Source of the DNA: Trifolium pratense
Lineage: Eukaryota > Streptophyta > Magnoliopsida > Fabales > Fabaceae
Assembly: GCF_020283565.1 (NCBI RefSeq)
Contig: NC_060059.1
Location: forward strand, 2,177,501-2,241,500
Direction of reading: 5' to 3'
Length of the DNA stretch: 64,000 bases
Positions 22,481 through 36,114 of the stretch are shown here, one piece after another; position 1 is the first letter of the stretch; each line of letters begins with the position of its first letter. The notes below the pieces were generated by a model, which had not been told where the DNA came from, ran no database searches, and saw only the letters and a program-made list of their open reading frames with translations. The position numbers were made by a program, and so were the translations under genes.

Positions 22481-24540
22481 TACACTTAATTTATTATTCT
22501 TCTGCAATTCTACATACATGATCGTTTGATCCAAATTATTTGACTTGTCAAATTTCTTCATTCATGTCCTCAGTTTGATTGTTAATAATTTGCTCTCCTC
22601 ATTTACGTACTCTTGCAAACTATGATTATCCGTTTCTTTGATATTTTTCTCTTTACTATTCGGTCTTTTTTTAATTTATCCAAACAAATTTGCTTAGAAG
22701 GTTATCAAATCAATGTTGTTGTATATTTTGATAAAAAAAATTGTTTTAGCTCGATGAATTAATTTAAGGGTAAGCGACTTTAACTCCTTAAGTAGATGAT
22801 CAAAGATTTGAGCTCTAACAACTACGAATTAAAAAAAATCTATTAGGATAAGTAGATGGTAAAAAATTCGAGCTCACTACATATCAAAATCATTCTGATG
22901 AAAGAAAAGACCTTGTCTATTTCTGTGTTACCGTTCAACAGAGAAACTTCGTACATATAACATAGCAATAAAAAAAATTGTTATACGTGACAATAACTTT
23001 TAAAAATTAGATTTTGTTAGTACATTTTCAAAATCAAGATATGTAAAGGAAAAGTAGCTAATTTTTTTACAAGTCTTCTGTATTTTTTTCTCAACTCTAT
23101 GGCAGAGTTTTTTTGAAAAGAAAGTTTACGTTGCTGTTCTTCATTCTTTGGTAAGAGTGGCTAAATTTATCACAATATCTTTTACTAATTTAAGATGTTA
23201 TTGTCGACATTTGTACTTTGATTTCAATTTTGACTATTTTGAACTTTTTTGGTACAACAATTTTGACTATTAATAGTATTATAAAAAGTATTATATACAA
23301 TAACAAAGTCTTTTTGACAAAAAATGAAACAAGGTGTACATTGTCAACGGAAAATGGAAAATGGAAAATGACATACAAACAAAGACAAAAAGAGATCAAA
23401 AAGCTTCTTATCAAATGTGTGTGGGCGGTGTGACTAAATAAATTTGGATCATCTTCAATTTTTTCTTTTATGTTGATTATGTAGTAATTTTAGTCATTCA
23501 ATATTCATTTACTTTTCTTTTCTCTTTAATTTCTTAAGTGTATTTTTTTTTTGTGATTTACTAATGATTAAATTAAGAAAAATGAATACGAGAGAAAACA
23601 TTGAAGAGGATATAAATCGACTAACACATATGTGAAAAAATTGAAGAGATTATATAATGCATGTGGCTAAACATATTTGAGTCTTCTCTAAAAAAAAAAT
23701 TCTTACGTTATTACGATGTAGTAATTTTAGTCATTTATCCAAATTGTTTTCTCTTTAATTTCTTAAGTGTTTTTTTTTTGTAATTTACTAACGATTGAAT
23801 TAAGAAAAAAAATGAAGACCATGTAAATTGACTAATACATATGTAAAAATGAGACTAAATTAGAAGTTGAGTAGTCTTGACTCTGATCAGAGTGATCTCA
23901 TAACTCATTCCAAGTTGTGCTTGGAAATTAAACGAGACACCTTATTATCTTAGCCAGTCACAACTAAGCAGCTGGAATTAAAATGAAAATAGGCAATTAC
24001 TCTAAAATGAAAACAATGGATCAGGTTTACTATTGCAAATCATAAGGGAATAATAGTCAATTGTGTCCCTAGGCCGATTTTTTGGGGGTGTATCTGCCAA
24101 AATCTTTGGAAATAGTGGAATATTGATGTTCATAATAGCAACAATATCAGACCAATGCACATGTAATGTGTTCAATTGTTTTGTGTTCTGAATAAATTAT
24201 AGTGCAGTGTGTTCAAAATATTATAATGTTTGTGTAATTAATTATGGATGACTGTTTTTTTAACGGGGCATCGTGTGTAGGATACAAATATTTTCCCTAC
24301 TTATAATTATCGGTTGTTATAAAAAAAATAAAAAAATCAATTGACATTAAAATTTGTGGTGTGGCTACTCTTTTTCACTAAAAATCTAAATAGAGACAAT
24401 GTGTTATTAGCATTTCATGTATATTTTACAAGAAAAAACATTTGATCTAAAATTTAAGGTTTCTCTTAACATAAAATAAAATATCAATGAAAAATAAGTA
24501 ATCTTGTTTAAAGGTAAAATAAAACACTGAACGAAAAAAA
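22481..24540. other. AT-rich intergenic DNA with duplicated block B'
   Basis: No gene. Block B' fills 23180-24010. The rest shows no recognised feature. Confidence 0.4.
23180..24010 (+). repeat. Direct repeat block B' (partner at 10700-11605)
   Basis: Same orientation as B although the neighbouring gene arm is inverted. Contains an internal repeat: the TAGTAATTTTAGTCATT...TTTAATTTCTTAAGTGT segment occurs around 23480-23550 and again around 23720-23775. Confidence 0.8.
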
Positions 24541-24942
24541 TAGAACTTCTTTTTGCACCCTCTGAACTTTTCAAACGCCCTCTAGATCTCCTAAAATACC
24601 TCTCTCGCAAGATAAGTAGCAAGTGTTGAATGATGCATAATTTGAAAAAACACGGTTCGCTATTTAAGCGAACTGATTTCGCACTTTACCTAGAAAATTT
24701 TATAAAACTATTTTCATAGGAGTGAAGGAAAGGTGAAGGGAACAAATATTATATTTTATATTGTTCGCTACAAGTAGCAAGCTATATTTTTCTAGGTTTT
24801 GCGCCCCCTGAATTCGCTACTTAAATAGCAAATTAATTTTCAGATTTTCGCCCCATTTAGGAGTTGGTACTTAAGTAGCAAGGGATATTTTTTGAATTTT
24901 TGGGGCGCACGAGAAAACCTAGGGGTGCAAAAAGATGTTCTT
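24541..24942. mobile_element. MITE with GAACTTCTTTTTGCACCC-type inverted ends
   Basis: Left end GAACTTCTTTTTGCACCC (24543-24560), right end GGGTGCAAAAAGATGTTC, an inverted repeat with two extra bases. Internal copies of CGCTACTTAAATAGCAA and TACTTAAGTAGCAAG are themselves small palindromes. A related copy is at 62111-62383. It ends less than 50 bp upstream of the uS3 promoter elements. Confidence 0.6.
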
Positions 24943-24983
24943 GAAGAAAAATAAATTAAGGTAATCTGACCCATTAATGGTAA

Positions 24984-25011
24984 AAACCCTAAACTAAATT
25001 GGGCCAGCCCA
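24984..25011 (+). promoter_or_regulatory. Telo-box and site II elements of the uS3 promoter
   Basis: AAACCCTAAA (telo-box, 24984-24993) followed 6 bp later by TTGGGCC and AGCCCA (site II, TGGGCY on both strands, 24999-25011). This pairing is characteristic of plant ribosomal protein genes and links expression to cell growth (TCP factors at site II, Myb-type or Pur-alpha factors at the telo-box). A second AGGGTTA lies in the 5' leader near 25073. Confidence 0.8.
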
Positions 25012-25135
25012 GTCCTAATATAAATTGAATCATTATCATCGTTGCACACTCTCTGGTCTCTACTCCAAAACTAGGGTTAGTTGTTTTCAGATCTCGCGCC
25101 ATCATCTTCCTCAACCCCCTTCCGATTCTGCAAAT

Positions 25136-27273
<2,138 letters not shown>

Positions 27274-29774
27274 AGATGTTGTGATTTTTCTTGAGTTTTT
27301 CCCCGTAGCTGAACTTTCGTGCAATATTTATTTTCAAACACTTCGTTCAAAATTTTGTAGTTTCTTGACTCGTTATGGAAGTTGCTATACTCAATTACAA
27401 GCGTTTAAGCATTAATTATTATTATTTTTCTTATTACTTCCCTCATTAGACTTAGATTTCTGCTTTCTTTATGCAATTTTCTACTTTTTCTCCCTTCTCC
27501 ACAATTTCTTTTATTTACTATATATCCGATAATTTTTTACTATCTCTTTCGTGATTGAAAGATGATCTCTATTTTTAATATCTATGTAGTAAATGTTATT
27601 GACAACGATTTCAATTAACTTTTATGTTAGTAATCTTCTATTTTTAAATAGCATAACAAAATGTGTGGCCTGCTCATTTATATGTCTTTGACTGTTGTAA
27701 ACTTGTAATGTTATTTTAACAAAATTGATATGTGGACCTTTGTCATAACAAAACAATGTTGATATCTATAATTTTACAAAATTATAAAATAGACATGATT
27801 GTATGATTGAACTCGAGAAAAAAAAATCGATTTCATGAAGGAGACTAATTAAAAGGTTCTCCTTTATAAAAAAAAAAGGTTCTCCTTAATAATTTATGTA
27901 TATTTACCTATACCATTTGGTTTATTAGTTGGAATTCATAGTGCTAGTCGCTGGCGTGGAGATTGTTGTAAGCATGGAATTTGGCTTCTAACCATATAAT
28001 GATTTTACATTTAAAAAATCTTTCTTTTTGCATAATTTAAAGATATTACATAAAATCTGAGGTTCTTCTTTGGGGAAGGCAAGGGCTTAGCCCCAAACAG
28101 AACACTAAAAACTCCGAAACGAGATGCGGCCACAATTAGCGAACAATTTAAAGCACACAAATTCAGGACATAATTTAAGTTAAACTGATTTATCTTTTAT
28201 CCATCCAATGAATGACCATAGTCTTAGGTCAGCTAAGAACTTGCGTTTACATTTATTTTTTTAGAAAACCCAAAGATATTGATGGAAACTATAAGCAAAA
28301 GAATCAAGATATGCCAAGTAATCAAGACCAAGCCAAATCAAATACAATGTGTCCTGTAACTCAAACTTAAATCTCTTAAACATTTGATTTGAGCTGCCTC
28401 CAAGACAATAATGTTATAGATTCTGTCATTCTGAAACATTAACCATGACAAGTTCTTTCTGGTGAAAGATATTGGCATTTTGAAAATTTCAAATACACCG
28501 CAGTCATCCATAGCACATGCAACAATTCACAGTGCACTTTACAATTCATGCACAGACCACTTAATAAATGAGCATGTTACACCACATTATTTGGCATCAC
28601 ACAACTAATATCCACCGGGCCAAAACTAAATTTCGAAACTCTGTTAATGAGTGTTGAGACTGAGATGATTCAAGGGAACTACAACAACCACCAATTATGA
28701 TTATGATTTATTGATAATGTAAACAAATTTATAATGTCGATGTATATAAATTAAATTCATATAATATTTGCTAAAAAATTAATACTTATGGGTACCTTGT
28801 TATTGGATCAGCCTCCAGTTTGTGTGAACCTTCTATAACATGGTGTAGTTGGTGTTTATTTTAATCTTAGTGTTCTCTTGTAATCGCCATAAATTCATAT
28901 TGTCTCCCTTATTTCGAAAAATTAATATCTTTGTTTTAGTTTTCTATGGTATCTTCCACATGCCACAAAAAAGTTAAATGAGGAAAGGTACGATTGAAGT
29001 GTTAACTATTTTGAATATTCATACCCAAAAGAATTAGAACTTTTATTCGCAAGCACATAGAATATTCATATACTTGAAATTGATCACTTTATTTTCCTTT
29101 TATTTCTTTCTTATTTCACTTTTATTTACAATAATTTATTAAGTATTATAATCACAACATAAGAAATGGTATATTAGAGTTGGGAGTTTCAATATAATGT
29201 TTGTGGTCGCACTCACTTATGCTTTTTCAGAAGTTAATGAAAATTCATATAGTAGCCGGTTGTCTTGCATGTATCGTTTAGGCAGATGCCTTCACCTAAA
29301 TTTGGTTTAGCTTTAGATGTCATATGTAACGTTTTTTTAATTTGCTTTGACGTGCCTTACACTTAAGTATACCCCAAACAATTCCTTAATCTTTGGAGAG
29401 CTTTCACTTCCAAATTTGAACGATAAGTTCAAGCAAACACTTGTAAGCAACATAAACAGGAATATCTGAACTTTGTGCTGACAGTACCAGCTGCAACACT
29501 GCCAATTTTAAAATGTTGCAAAACAACCATAAACCTAAACCATATTGAATTTCATTTAAACTGAAAGGCATGTCTAAGCGTCGAACAAATGATGGGAAGT
29601 AACTCAGTAACGATTCACGTGATTTGAATAAAGAAACAAGCTATCAACCCCATAATCTAAGAAACTACAATCAAGTAACTGTCTGAAACTAGGAGTTCCT
29701 ACATAATCAAGAACTACGTCCCTAATTTTGCTTCTCCATTTCTAACCAAAAAGACCAACTTGAACTAGTAGAAA
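27274..29774. other. Intergenic region between uS3 and the RZ-1-like gene
   Basis: About 2.5 kb including the 3' ends of two convergent genes. Mostly AT-rich, no gene recognised. A 9-bp micro-insertion lies at 27865-27873. Confidence 0.4.
27851..27887. mobile_element. Micro-insertion TATAAAAAA with 14-bp duplication
   Basis: AAAAGGTTCTCCTT at 27851-27864 and 27874-27887 brackets nine bases, TATAAAAAA. Confidence 0.55.
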
Positions 29775-32700
29775 TCAGTAGCGGTCAAATGATGATGGAC
29801 GAGCAGCTCTGCTGGGGCGGTCATAAGGACCAGCCCTACCCCTATAACTTCTTCCTTCATCGCGAGCTGGCATTCCACTTCCATTTCTATCAGCACCTCC
29901 ACGAGCACCACCATACCGGTCATAGCCTCTTTCCTTCCCATAACCATTTTGCGGGTAGTCTGAGCCACTGCCATATCGATCACTTGCAAAACGATCTCCA
30001 CTTGTTGGATACCTACACAGTTTTCAAGCAAAGCATTAATGTAACAAATACATAGAACAAAAGGAATGACAAATTATGTCAAAAAAAATAAACGAATGAC
30101 AAATGGAAACCGGAGAGGTTAATGACCCTTCTCATTCATGATGAATGAATAAATACTACTGAAAAGGGAAATGAGACCAATGCCTAATCGAATCTTTATT
30201 CAATCACAGCCTTCCCAATTGTCCACATTATCAATTAAACAATATAAGAAAAATTACATTTTAGATGACAACCGTTCAATTTTTTAAAAAAGTCTAATAA
30301 CTTTAATAACTATGCACTCACTGTATAAATAGGTTTTACATAAACGTTCTATCATGTGTTATTATCTTTGTCACAGTGCAGACAAGTTATAATGCAATAA
30401 ATAAATATAGTATTTTAGACATCTATGTAAAACTTACACTCTAAATTATTAAATTAAATTAATGTTCTAAATATGTTTAGACATTTCAGTAACAAAATTT
30501 AACTGTTTATACCTGTCACTAGCATAGCGATCACGGCCACTGTATTTGTAGTCTCGGGTGTCTAAACGGTCCCTATCCCCATAACGTCCTCCATCATAAC
30601 GATCATCAATGTATCGCTCACGTTCACCAAGGCGATCCCCGTGTCCACCAGCACCTCCAAACCTAGGACGTGAAGAAAATGGACCACCACCCCGACCACG
30701 ACCACCATCACCTCCTGCCAAAGGACAATCTCGGGCCCAGTGCCCTGGACGGCCACATTTGAAACAGTCATCCTGTCCTACCCTATCTCCAGCCCCATAG
30801 CTTCCCCTACCACCTGAAGAGAAGCCACCTCTGTAACGATGGTCTGCATCATCACCCCCCATCCTAGGCTGTGCCTTGTTGACTGAGATGATGCGATCAC
30901 CAATTTCACGTCCATCCATTTCCTTGATTGCATCCTCCATTCCCCGATGATCAGCAAATGTTATAAACCCAAATCCACGTGGACGTCCTGTATCCCTTTC
31001 CATCATGATCTGTAGAAAGAACACTTGAAACTTCATGCCGAATAATGGCAATATGTGCAATTAATGTCAACAAATTTAATGGCATTTATGATGATGAAAA
31101 TAATATGAATGCTGCTTTTGATGCAAACAGCCATCACACAGCCATCATTGTAATACTTGCAAACAAGATTAATTGCGTTGAACATATAAAACATGTTTAA
31201 TAGGACAACTAACTAAACGAGCAAGCGTAAATAAGGAACATTAAGTTACTCAAAATAATTACAAAAAGTGCCACATATATGAAGCTATTCTCATAAAAAA
31301 AAGATTGATTTACAAAACCAGTAAAATAAAACCACATCATACAAACAAGATGAGGATACAAAGGTGAAAAAACAAGACAACAGATAAGTAGAAAAAAAAA
31401 ACAACGTATCAGCTTCAAAGATTGATTTCGTCATCAGTTATTTTCAGTTCTCTCCGGTCCATTCAAATACCAGCTCCTTCCCCCAACCCCATTAATTAAC
31501 TATAGATATAATTTAAGTTACCAAGGAGAATCAATTCCTAAATATACTTATAAATTTCTGACAGGTTTAACCTCAACTCAGCATGGCTTAAATTAGCAAC
31601 TAAATAGTAATGCAACTGCTACGAACTACTATAAGTTTCTCAGTCCAAAGAATGATGCTTACATAAACAAGCATCCAAAATACTGGGACATTCAATTTAT
31701 TAACAAAAAATAAAAATTGTGATCACAGAAAGTTGTGCATTGAATAAGGAGTTTTCAGTATTTTAATTAGGGGATACATGCAAACAGCGTTCACTATAAA
31801 AGCAAATTCATAACCAGACAACTTACTTCTGTGTTCTGATGACAAAGCACCAGAATAGTTTTCATACAGCTAAGTCATTCAGAGACATCCCAAGCCCATA
31901 TTTGACAACAAATAACTCTTAAAAAAATCATTTCCACAATCTGAGCAAGAATATATCAGCTTGTTCCATTCTGGTTCATGACTTCATGATTAAACTTTAA
32001 AACAATCTAATCCCCCAAATATAATCTTAGCAACTGAATTACTTTATTAAAAAACACTGTATTATGACGGATACTATTAATTTCTCAATCAGTAGAACAA
32101 ACACTAAACCAATATGCAGCCACAAACAAACAGTGTATGAGGAAAATCCCAATCATTGCTTTCACTTCCGCAGTCGCCAGACCACTATGTTGCAGCTCCA
32201 ATTTTATGACGAGTATCACAGAGGATTGCTCTTCAAAATAAACATATCCGCCGACGTATATTTCTTTTGAAATTCTCAGACAATACGCAAGTTATAGGCA
32301 TGGGTGCCATGGTATTGACATCATTCCTCTTGGAGATCACACTTTCACTTCTTAAGCACACCAACACCTTCTGTGAGTATTCCCCTCTCCAGATTCAAAT
32401 TATAATCAACCATAGGCAGCAATGTACCATGTCACATGCGAGACAAATGGATAACCTTGGTTACACTGCAATTATATGCCTGGCATTTTATGTAATTCTG
32501 CAGTCCCTTCTTAGTGAACACGCCAGCTGACGAGCATTTCAGCAGAAAAAAATTCTCGAGGAGATATAAATTCAATTCTTTATATAAAACTACACTGACA
32601 AATGTAAAACCTTTCAATGCTTCGGATTTGAAACTTTTAAACTCAGAAGCACTTGAGTATTCACAAGACCTGTTGGTGGTGTATGACCGGTCATACCCAC

Positions 32701-34149
32701 CTGCTATGGGTTGCAGTAAGTACATAAAAGTACGACCCCATCAACCATACACACAAAAATGTCCAAACAACTGGGATTCGATTGCTGAACTGAAGCAAAT
32801 ATGTAAGACTTCTTGAATTCATTTAACAAATTACTTTAACTGATCTACTGAGTACCACACTATTACAGCCAGCAAACACCATCCTATCTATACTTTGCAT
32901 GATGTATCACAAAAGGGTATAGCATATCAATATATCAAGTGAAATTTTGGTTTTTTAATTTTGAAAAGCAGCATACGAGCGAAGCCTCTGTACCCCATTT
33001 TAATTCCCTACAGTTAGATCAAATAATTGATCTGTAACCAGAAGCAAAACAAGGAATGTCCAACACAAGAAGTTTTCACATCCCACTAGTTGTCATCAGC
33101 ATCGCCATCGCATAATAGACTTACTACTGTACGAGAAAGGAAGCTAATGAACAGACATGGCGCATATTCTTTCAATTCTACAAACAGATACAACAAAACA
33201 CACTCCGATATGGTATCGACTTTGTCCAGTTTTCAGCCCAATCTTACTGCCAAATATTCCTTCCAAATTATAAAAATATTATTACTAATGAACCTTAAGC
33301 CCTGAACGGACTTGTCTCTCGGAAAAATAGCAGACATGTCAGACTGATATTCGCTTGGCTACTCTTATTGCACTGAATTCAACATATCTAAGCCATACTA
33401 ATCTCCAACTTGAGGTCTACTCTTATTTTATCAGGAAATTGAAAAACGAGCCTCAAACATGAAGAAATCACACTGCTAAAACATCACTCAAAAAATCCAC
33501 CTACAGCATCTCAAAGATCAAAAGGTTCAAAACCAGCATTCCACAAAAACAAAGAAAACAGGTGAAAAAATTAGTGAAGAATCCAAACATAATAAATTCT
33601 TCAATCAGGAAACACACTCAAAAAAAGAGTGTATCCCTAAGCATAAGGCTCAACCAAAACTCTCAACTTTCCTAACTTAAACAACCGATGGACCTCAAAA
33701 GTTTTAAGAAAAGGTCCCACAACAGCAATTGAAGCTGAATGAGCTGCATTTTACCGCAAATTTTCGACAATGTCAAGAATGAAAATCATGCTCAAAACTA
33801 CAATATTAACATTTTACCAAAAACAAAATGAAACAAAGCTAGGTTCCATAAAAAGTAAGAAAATAGCATAATGTGTTTCACTTTTAATTAATTTCTATAA
33901 TTAAAACAAAATGTAAACTTTCCACCATTATAACACTTAATACAAAAATTACAACAGCACTTTAATTTTGAAAAATTTCGCATAATCTTCTGAGAAATTG
34001 AGGGGAAAAAAATAAAAGTTTGAAAGAGAGATCGGTACCTGGACTTCAAGAATTTTGCCGTAACGATCAAAGGCATGTTCAATCTGACGTTCTGTAACAT
34101 CCCAACCCAATCCACCAACAAATATTCGATTCTCTTCTTTTCCAGCCAT
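29775..34149 (-). CDS. RZ1: RZ-1-type glycine-rich RNA-binding zinc-finger protein
   Basis: Three coding exons on the minus strand: 34149-34039, 31009-30513 and 30012-29775. The joined frame is 846 nt (281 aa) with GT-AG introns. An RRM spans about residues 7-83, with RNP2 IFVGGL (9-14) and RNP1 RGFGFITF (48-55). A CCHC knuckle (CFKCGRPGHWARDC, Cys119, Cys122, His127, Cys132) is followed by an Arg/Gly/Asp/Tyr-rich tail with repeated DRY and RYG units, ending RPSSFDRY. This order matches Arabidopsis RZ-1B/RZ-1C, nuclear proteins that bind SR proteins and affect splicing and FLC transcription. The first coding intron (about 3.0 kb) splits the RRM between its two RNP motifs. A 5'-leader intron is likely (34279-34183, TGTAAGT donor, TTTCAG acceptor). 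A telo-box-like AAACCCTA (minus strand, about 34301-34310) lies in the leader. Confidence 0.93.
30064..30104. mobile_element. Micro-insertion (19 bp, A-rich) with 11-bp duplication
   Basis: GAATGACAAAT at 30064-30074 and 30094-30104 brackets TATGTC plus an A-rich run. It lies in the second coding intron of the RZ-1-like gene. Confidence 0.6.
31010..34038 (-). other. 3-kb first coding intron of the RZ-1-like gene
   Basis: GT-AG bounded. No transposon ends, RNA gene or nested gene recognised. Base composition is less extreme than in intergenic DNA, and small open frames are scattered without protein-like composition. Confidence 0.7.
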
Positions 34150-34549
34150 TACTCAATCCCAATTTCGGAAACACGTTGAATCCTGAAATCACCGTTTTGG
34201 TACCGACAAATTATTATAAATCAATGAATGAAAAATGGAAGAGAGAAATGGTATAGAACGTGAAAATGAAGATACTTACAAAAGAGTAATTGTGGAAATT
34301 TAGGGTTTTGAATGAAGATTCGAGCACAGACAGAGAGTATGAAGATTCCAATAACTAAACGCTCCTATATTAGTAACTTTTCAGTATTGTTTACATGTCA
34401 CCCTTTTTAAGGTAGGTAGGTGGTACTTCTGTCTAGGTAAAATTACATTTTACTCCTTTAATTTCAACTTAACATTTTAGTTTTTTATATTTTATTTTTT
34501 ATACTAACATTTTAATTTCTTTTATGTTTAGATATGAATTTCAACTTTT

Positions 34550-34596
34550 AAATTATAAATATATCTTATTGTCAAAAAAATTATAAATATATCTTA
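34550..34596. mobile_element. Micro-insertion TTGTCAAAA with 19-bp duplication
   Basis: AAATTATAAATATATCTTA at 34550-34568 is repeated at 34578-34596 around only nine bases, TTGTCAAAA. Confidence 0.65.
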
Positions 34597-35166
34597 ATGA
34601 AAAAGCTTAACAAATATTAATTAATGAAAAACCAACCAAGAACATTTAGATGAGATGAGATGATATGATATCAGTCTCTTTCAGTTTAACCAAGTTTCTG
34701 GGTTTCGATATTTTGCTTTGGCATGCAACATTAAAACTATTAGGTAGAATTTGTCACCTATTTAGATCCCACAAAACTCGAGTAATTAGTTTTTGCAGTT
34801 GTGCGCATAACATACCCGAAAAAAAATAATGAAGACCAATTAGGACAAAAATGACGTAAAAAAAATAAACAGCTAATTATTACCTGAAATTAAATTTAGG
34901 GGCTAAAGACGTAGTTTTATACATGATGTAAACTTCTATTAAGAAATCAACCAAAAAAAAAACTATTAAGATAATTTAATAAAATTATGTTGTCTAATTG
35001 TTAAGTAATAATAATGGTTACTATTATTATTTTATCAATATTATAATAGTTATTATAAATGTGCACTTGAATAATGAGTTTATTTTTATAAATGATTTAA
35101 ATGATTTTAGCACAACATTTATTTAAAAAATTGTACTAAATAAAAATAAAAGGAAATAAACAACAC

Positions 35167-35214
35167 AATGAAGATATGTTTGTTGTCTTAAAAATAATGA
35201 AGATATGTTTGTTG
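35167..35214. mobile_element. Micro-insertion TCTTAAAAAT with 19-bp duplication
   Basis: AATGAAGATATGTTTGTTG at 35167-35185 is repeated at 35196-35214 around a 10-bp insert. Confidence 0.65.
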
Positions 35215-35440
35215 GTTCGAAAGTATACATCTAAAAAATGGACATCAAAAATTATATTTCATGAACCTAAAAAAATGGATGGTTTCTTATAAAAAATAAA
35301 AAATTGGAAGGAGTACTATACTGTGTAAATTTCATTGTAAACCGTCAATGAGATTGATCGTTTTCCCTAACCTTATTTAAAGGGGGTCTCCCTTAATTTA
35401 AAACTATTATAAAAATAAAATGAAATGTATAGAATATATA

Positions 35441-35480
35441 AAATCATTTGTTTCTTAAAAGAGAAAAAAAAAATCATTTG
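35441..35480. mobile_element. Micro-insertion (20 bp, A-rich) with 10-bp duplication
   Basis: AAATCATTTG at 35441-35450 and 35471-35480 around TTTCTTAAAAGAGAAAAAAA. Confidence 0.5.
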
Positions 35481-35765
35481 ATAAATTTAATTTAACGATG
35501 AATTATATTATTTTTTATAAAACCTTTACTTATATTTTTGCTAGTACAATATATTTAGTTTTATAATATATTTTTTTTGTTTTGAATAGTCTCTCAGTGT
35601 GCACAAAAATTAAAAAATATTTTTATTGAGTCCTTGCAAAGTTTTAATTTAAGTTGTTTTAGTCTATATAATATGAATACTTTATCATTTTAATTACTGT
35701 AATTTGATATTCCTTTAGATATATAGATTAGTCTTTTAAGTTGGACTCTCTACATAAGCTCAAGA

Positions 35766-35814
35766 CTTAACATCATGAATATGTACTAAAAGAAAAAAAG
35801 TCTTAACATCATGA
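35766..35814. mobile_element. Micro-insertion (23 bp, A-rich) with 13-bp duplication
   Basis: CTTAACATCATGA at 35766-35778 and 35802-35814 around an A-rich 23-bp insert beginning ATATGTACTAAAAG. Confidence 0.55.
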
Positions 35815-36017
35815 GTAAAAAATTTAATATATTAATATATTTATCTATAAAATATGGAACTACATTTCTAGTATTAACGGTATATATTTATTAAGATGGA
35901 ACTACATTTCAGGAGTGAAATCATTGTATTTTCTGTGGTTAAAAATATACTGTAAATAAATTATTTACAGTTTTACACCACTTGAATGACTGTACATGTT
36001 ATTACAATTTACATCCA

Positions 36018-36067
36018 TACATGATACATACATTTTTTTTTTTTGACAATTACATGATACATACATG
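36018..36067. mobile_element. Micro-insertion (18 bp, T-rich) with 16-bp duplication
   Basis: TACATGATACATACAT at 36018-36033 and 36052-36067 brackets twelve T then GACAAT; on the minus strand this is ATTGTC plus poly(A). It lies 48 bp beyond the SPD1-like stop codon, probably in the 3' untranslated region. Confidence 0.7.
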
Positions 36068-36114
36068 TACAAATCAATGAAGGGAAATATGTTAGAAAGG
36101 GAGAAATTTTCAAA

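Larger units (their letters stand above)
34320..36114. other. AT-rich spacer with a cluster of micro-insertions
   Basis: No gene. In about 1.5 kb (34550-36067) five short A- or T-rich insertions flanked by direct repeats occur (listed separately), plus a weaker candidate at 34936-34971 (9-bp repeat CTATTAAGA). Confidence 0.5.

Noticed and set aside
29789..30055. His-rich plus-strand frame near the end of the RZ-1-like gene
   Set aside because: Antisense shadow of exon 3, whose joined frame is needed to complete the protein.
30609..30800. Pro/Arg-rich plus-strand frame in the RZ-1-like gene
   Set aside because: It is the antisense of the Gly/Arg-rich exon 2; the minus-strand reading gives the conserved RRM and CCHC domains.
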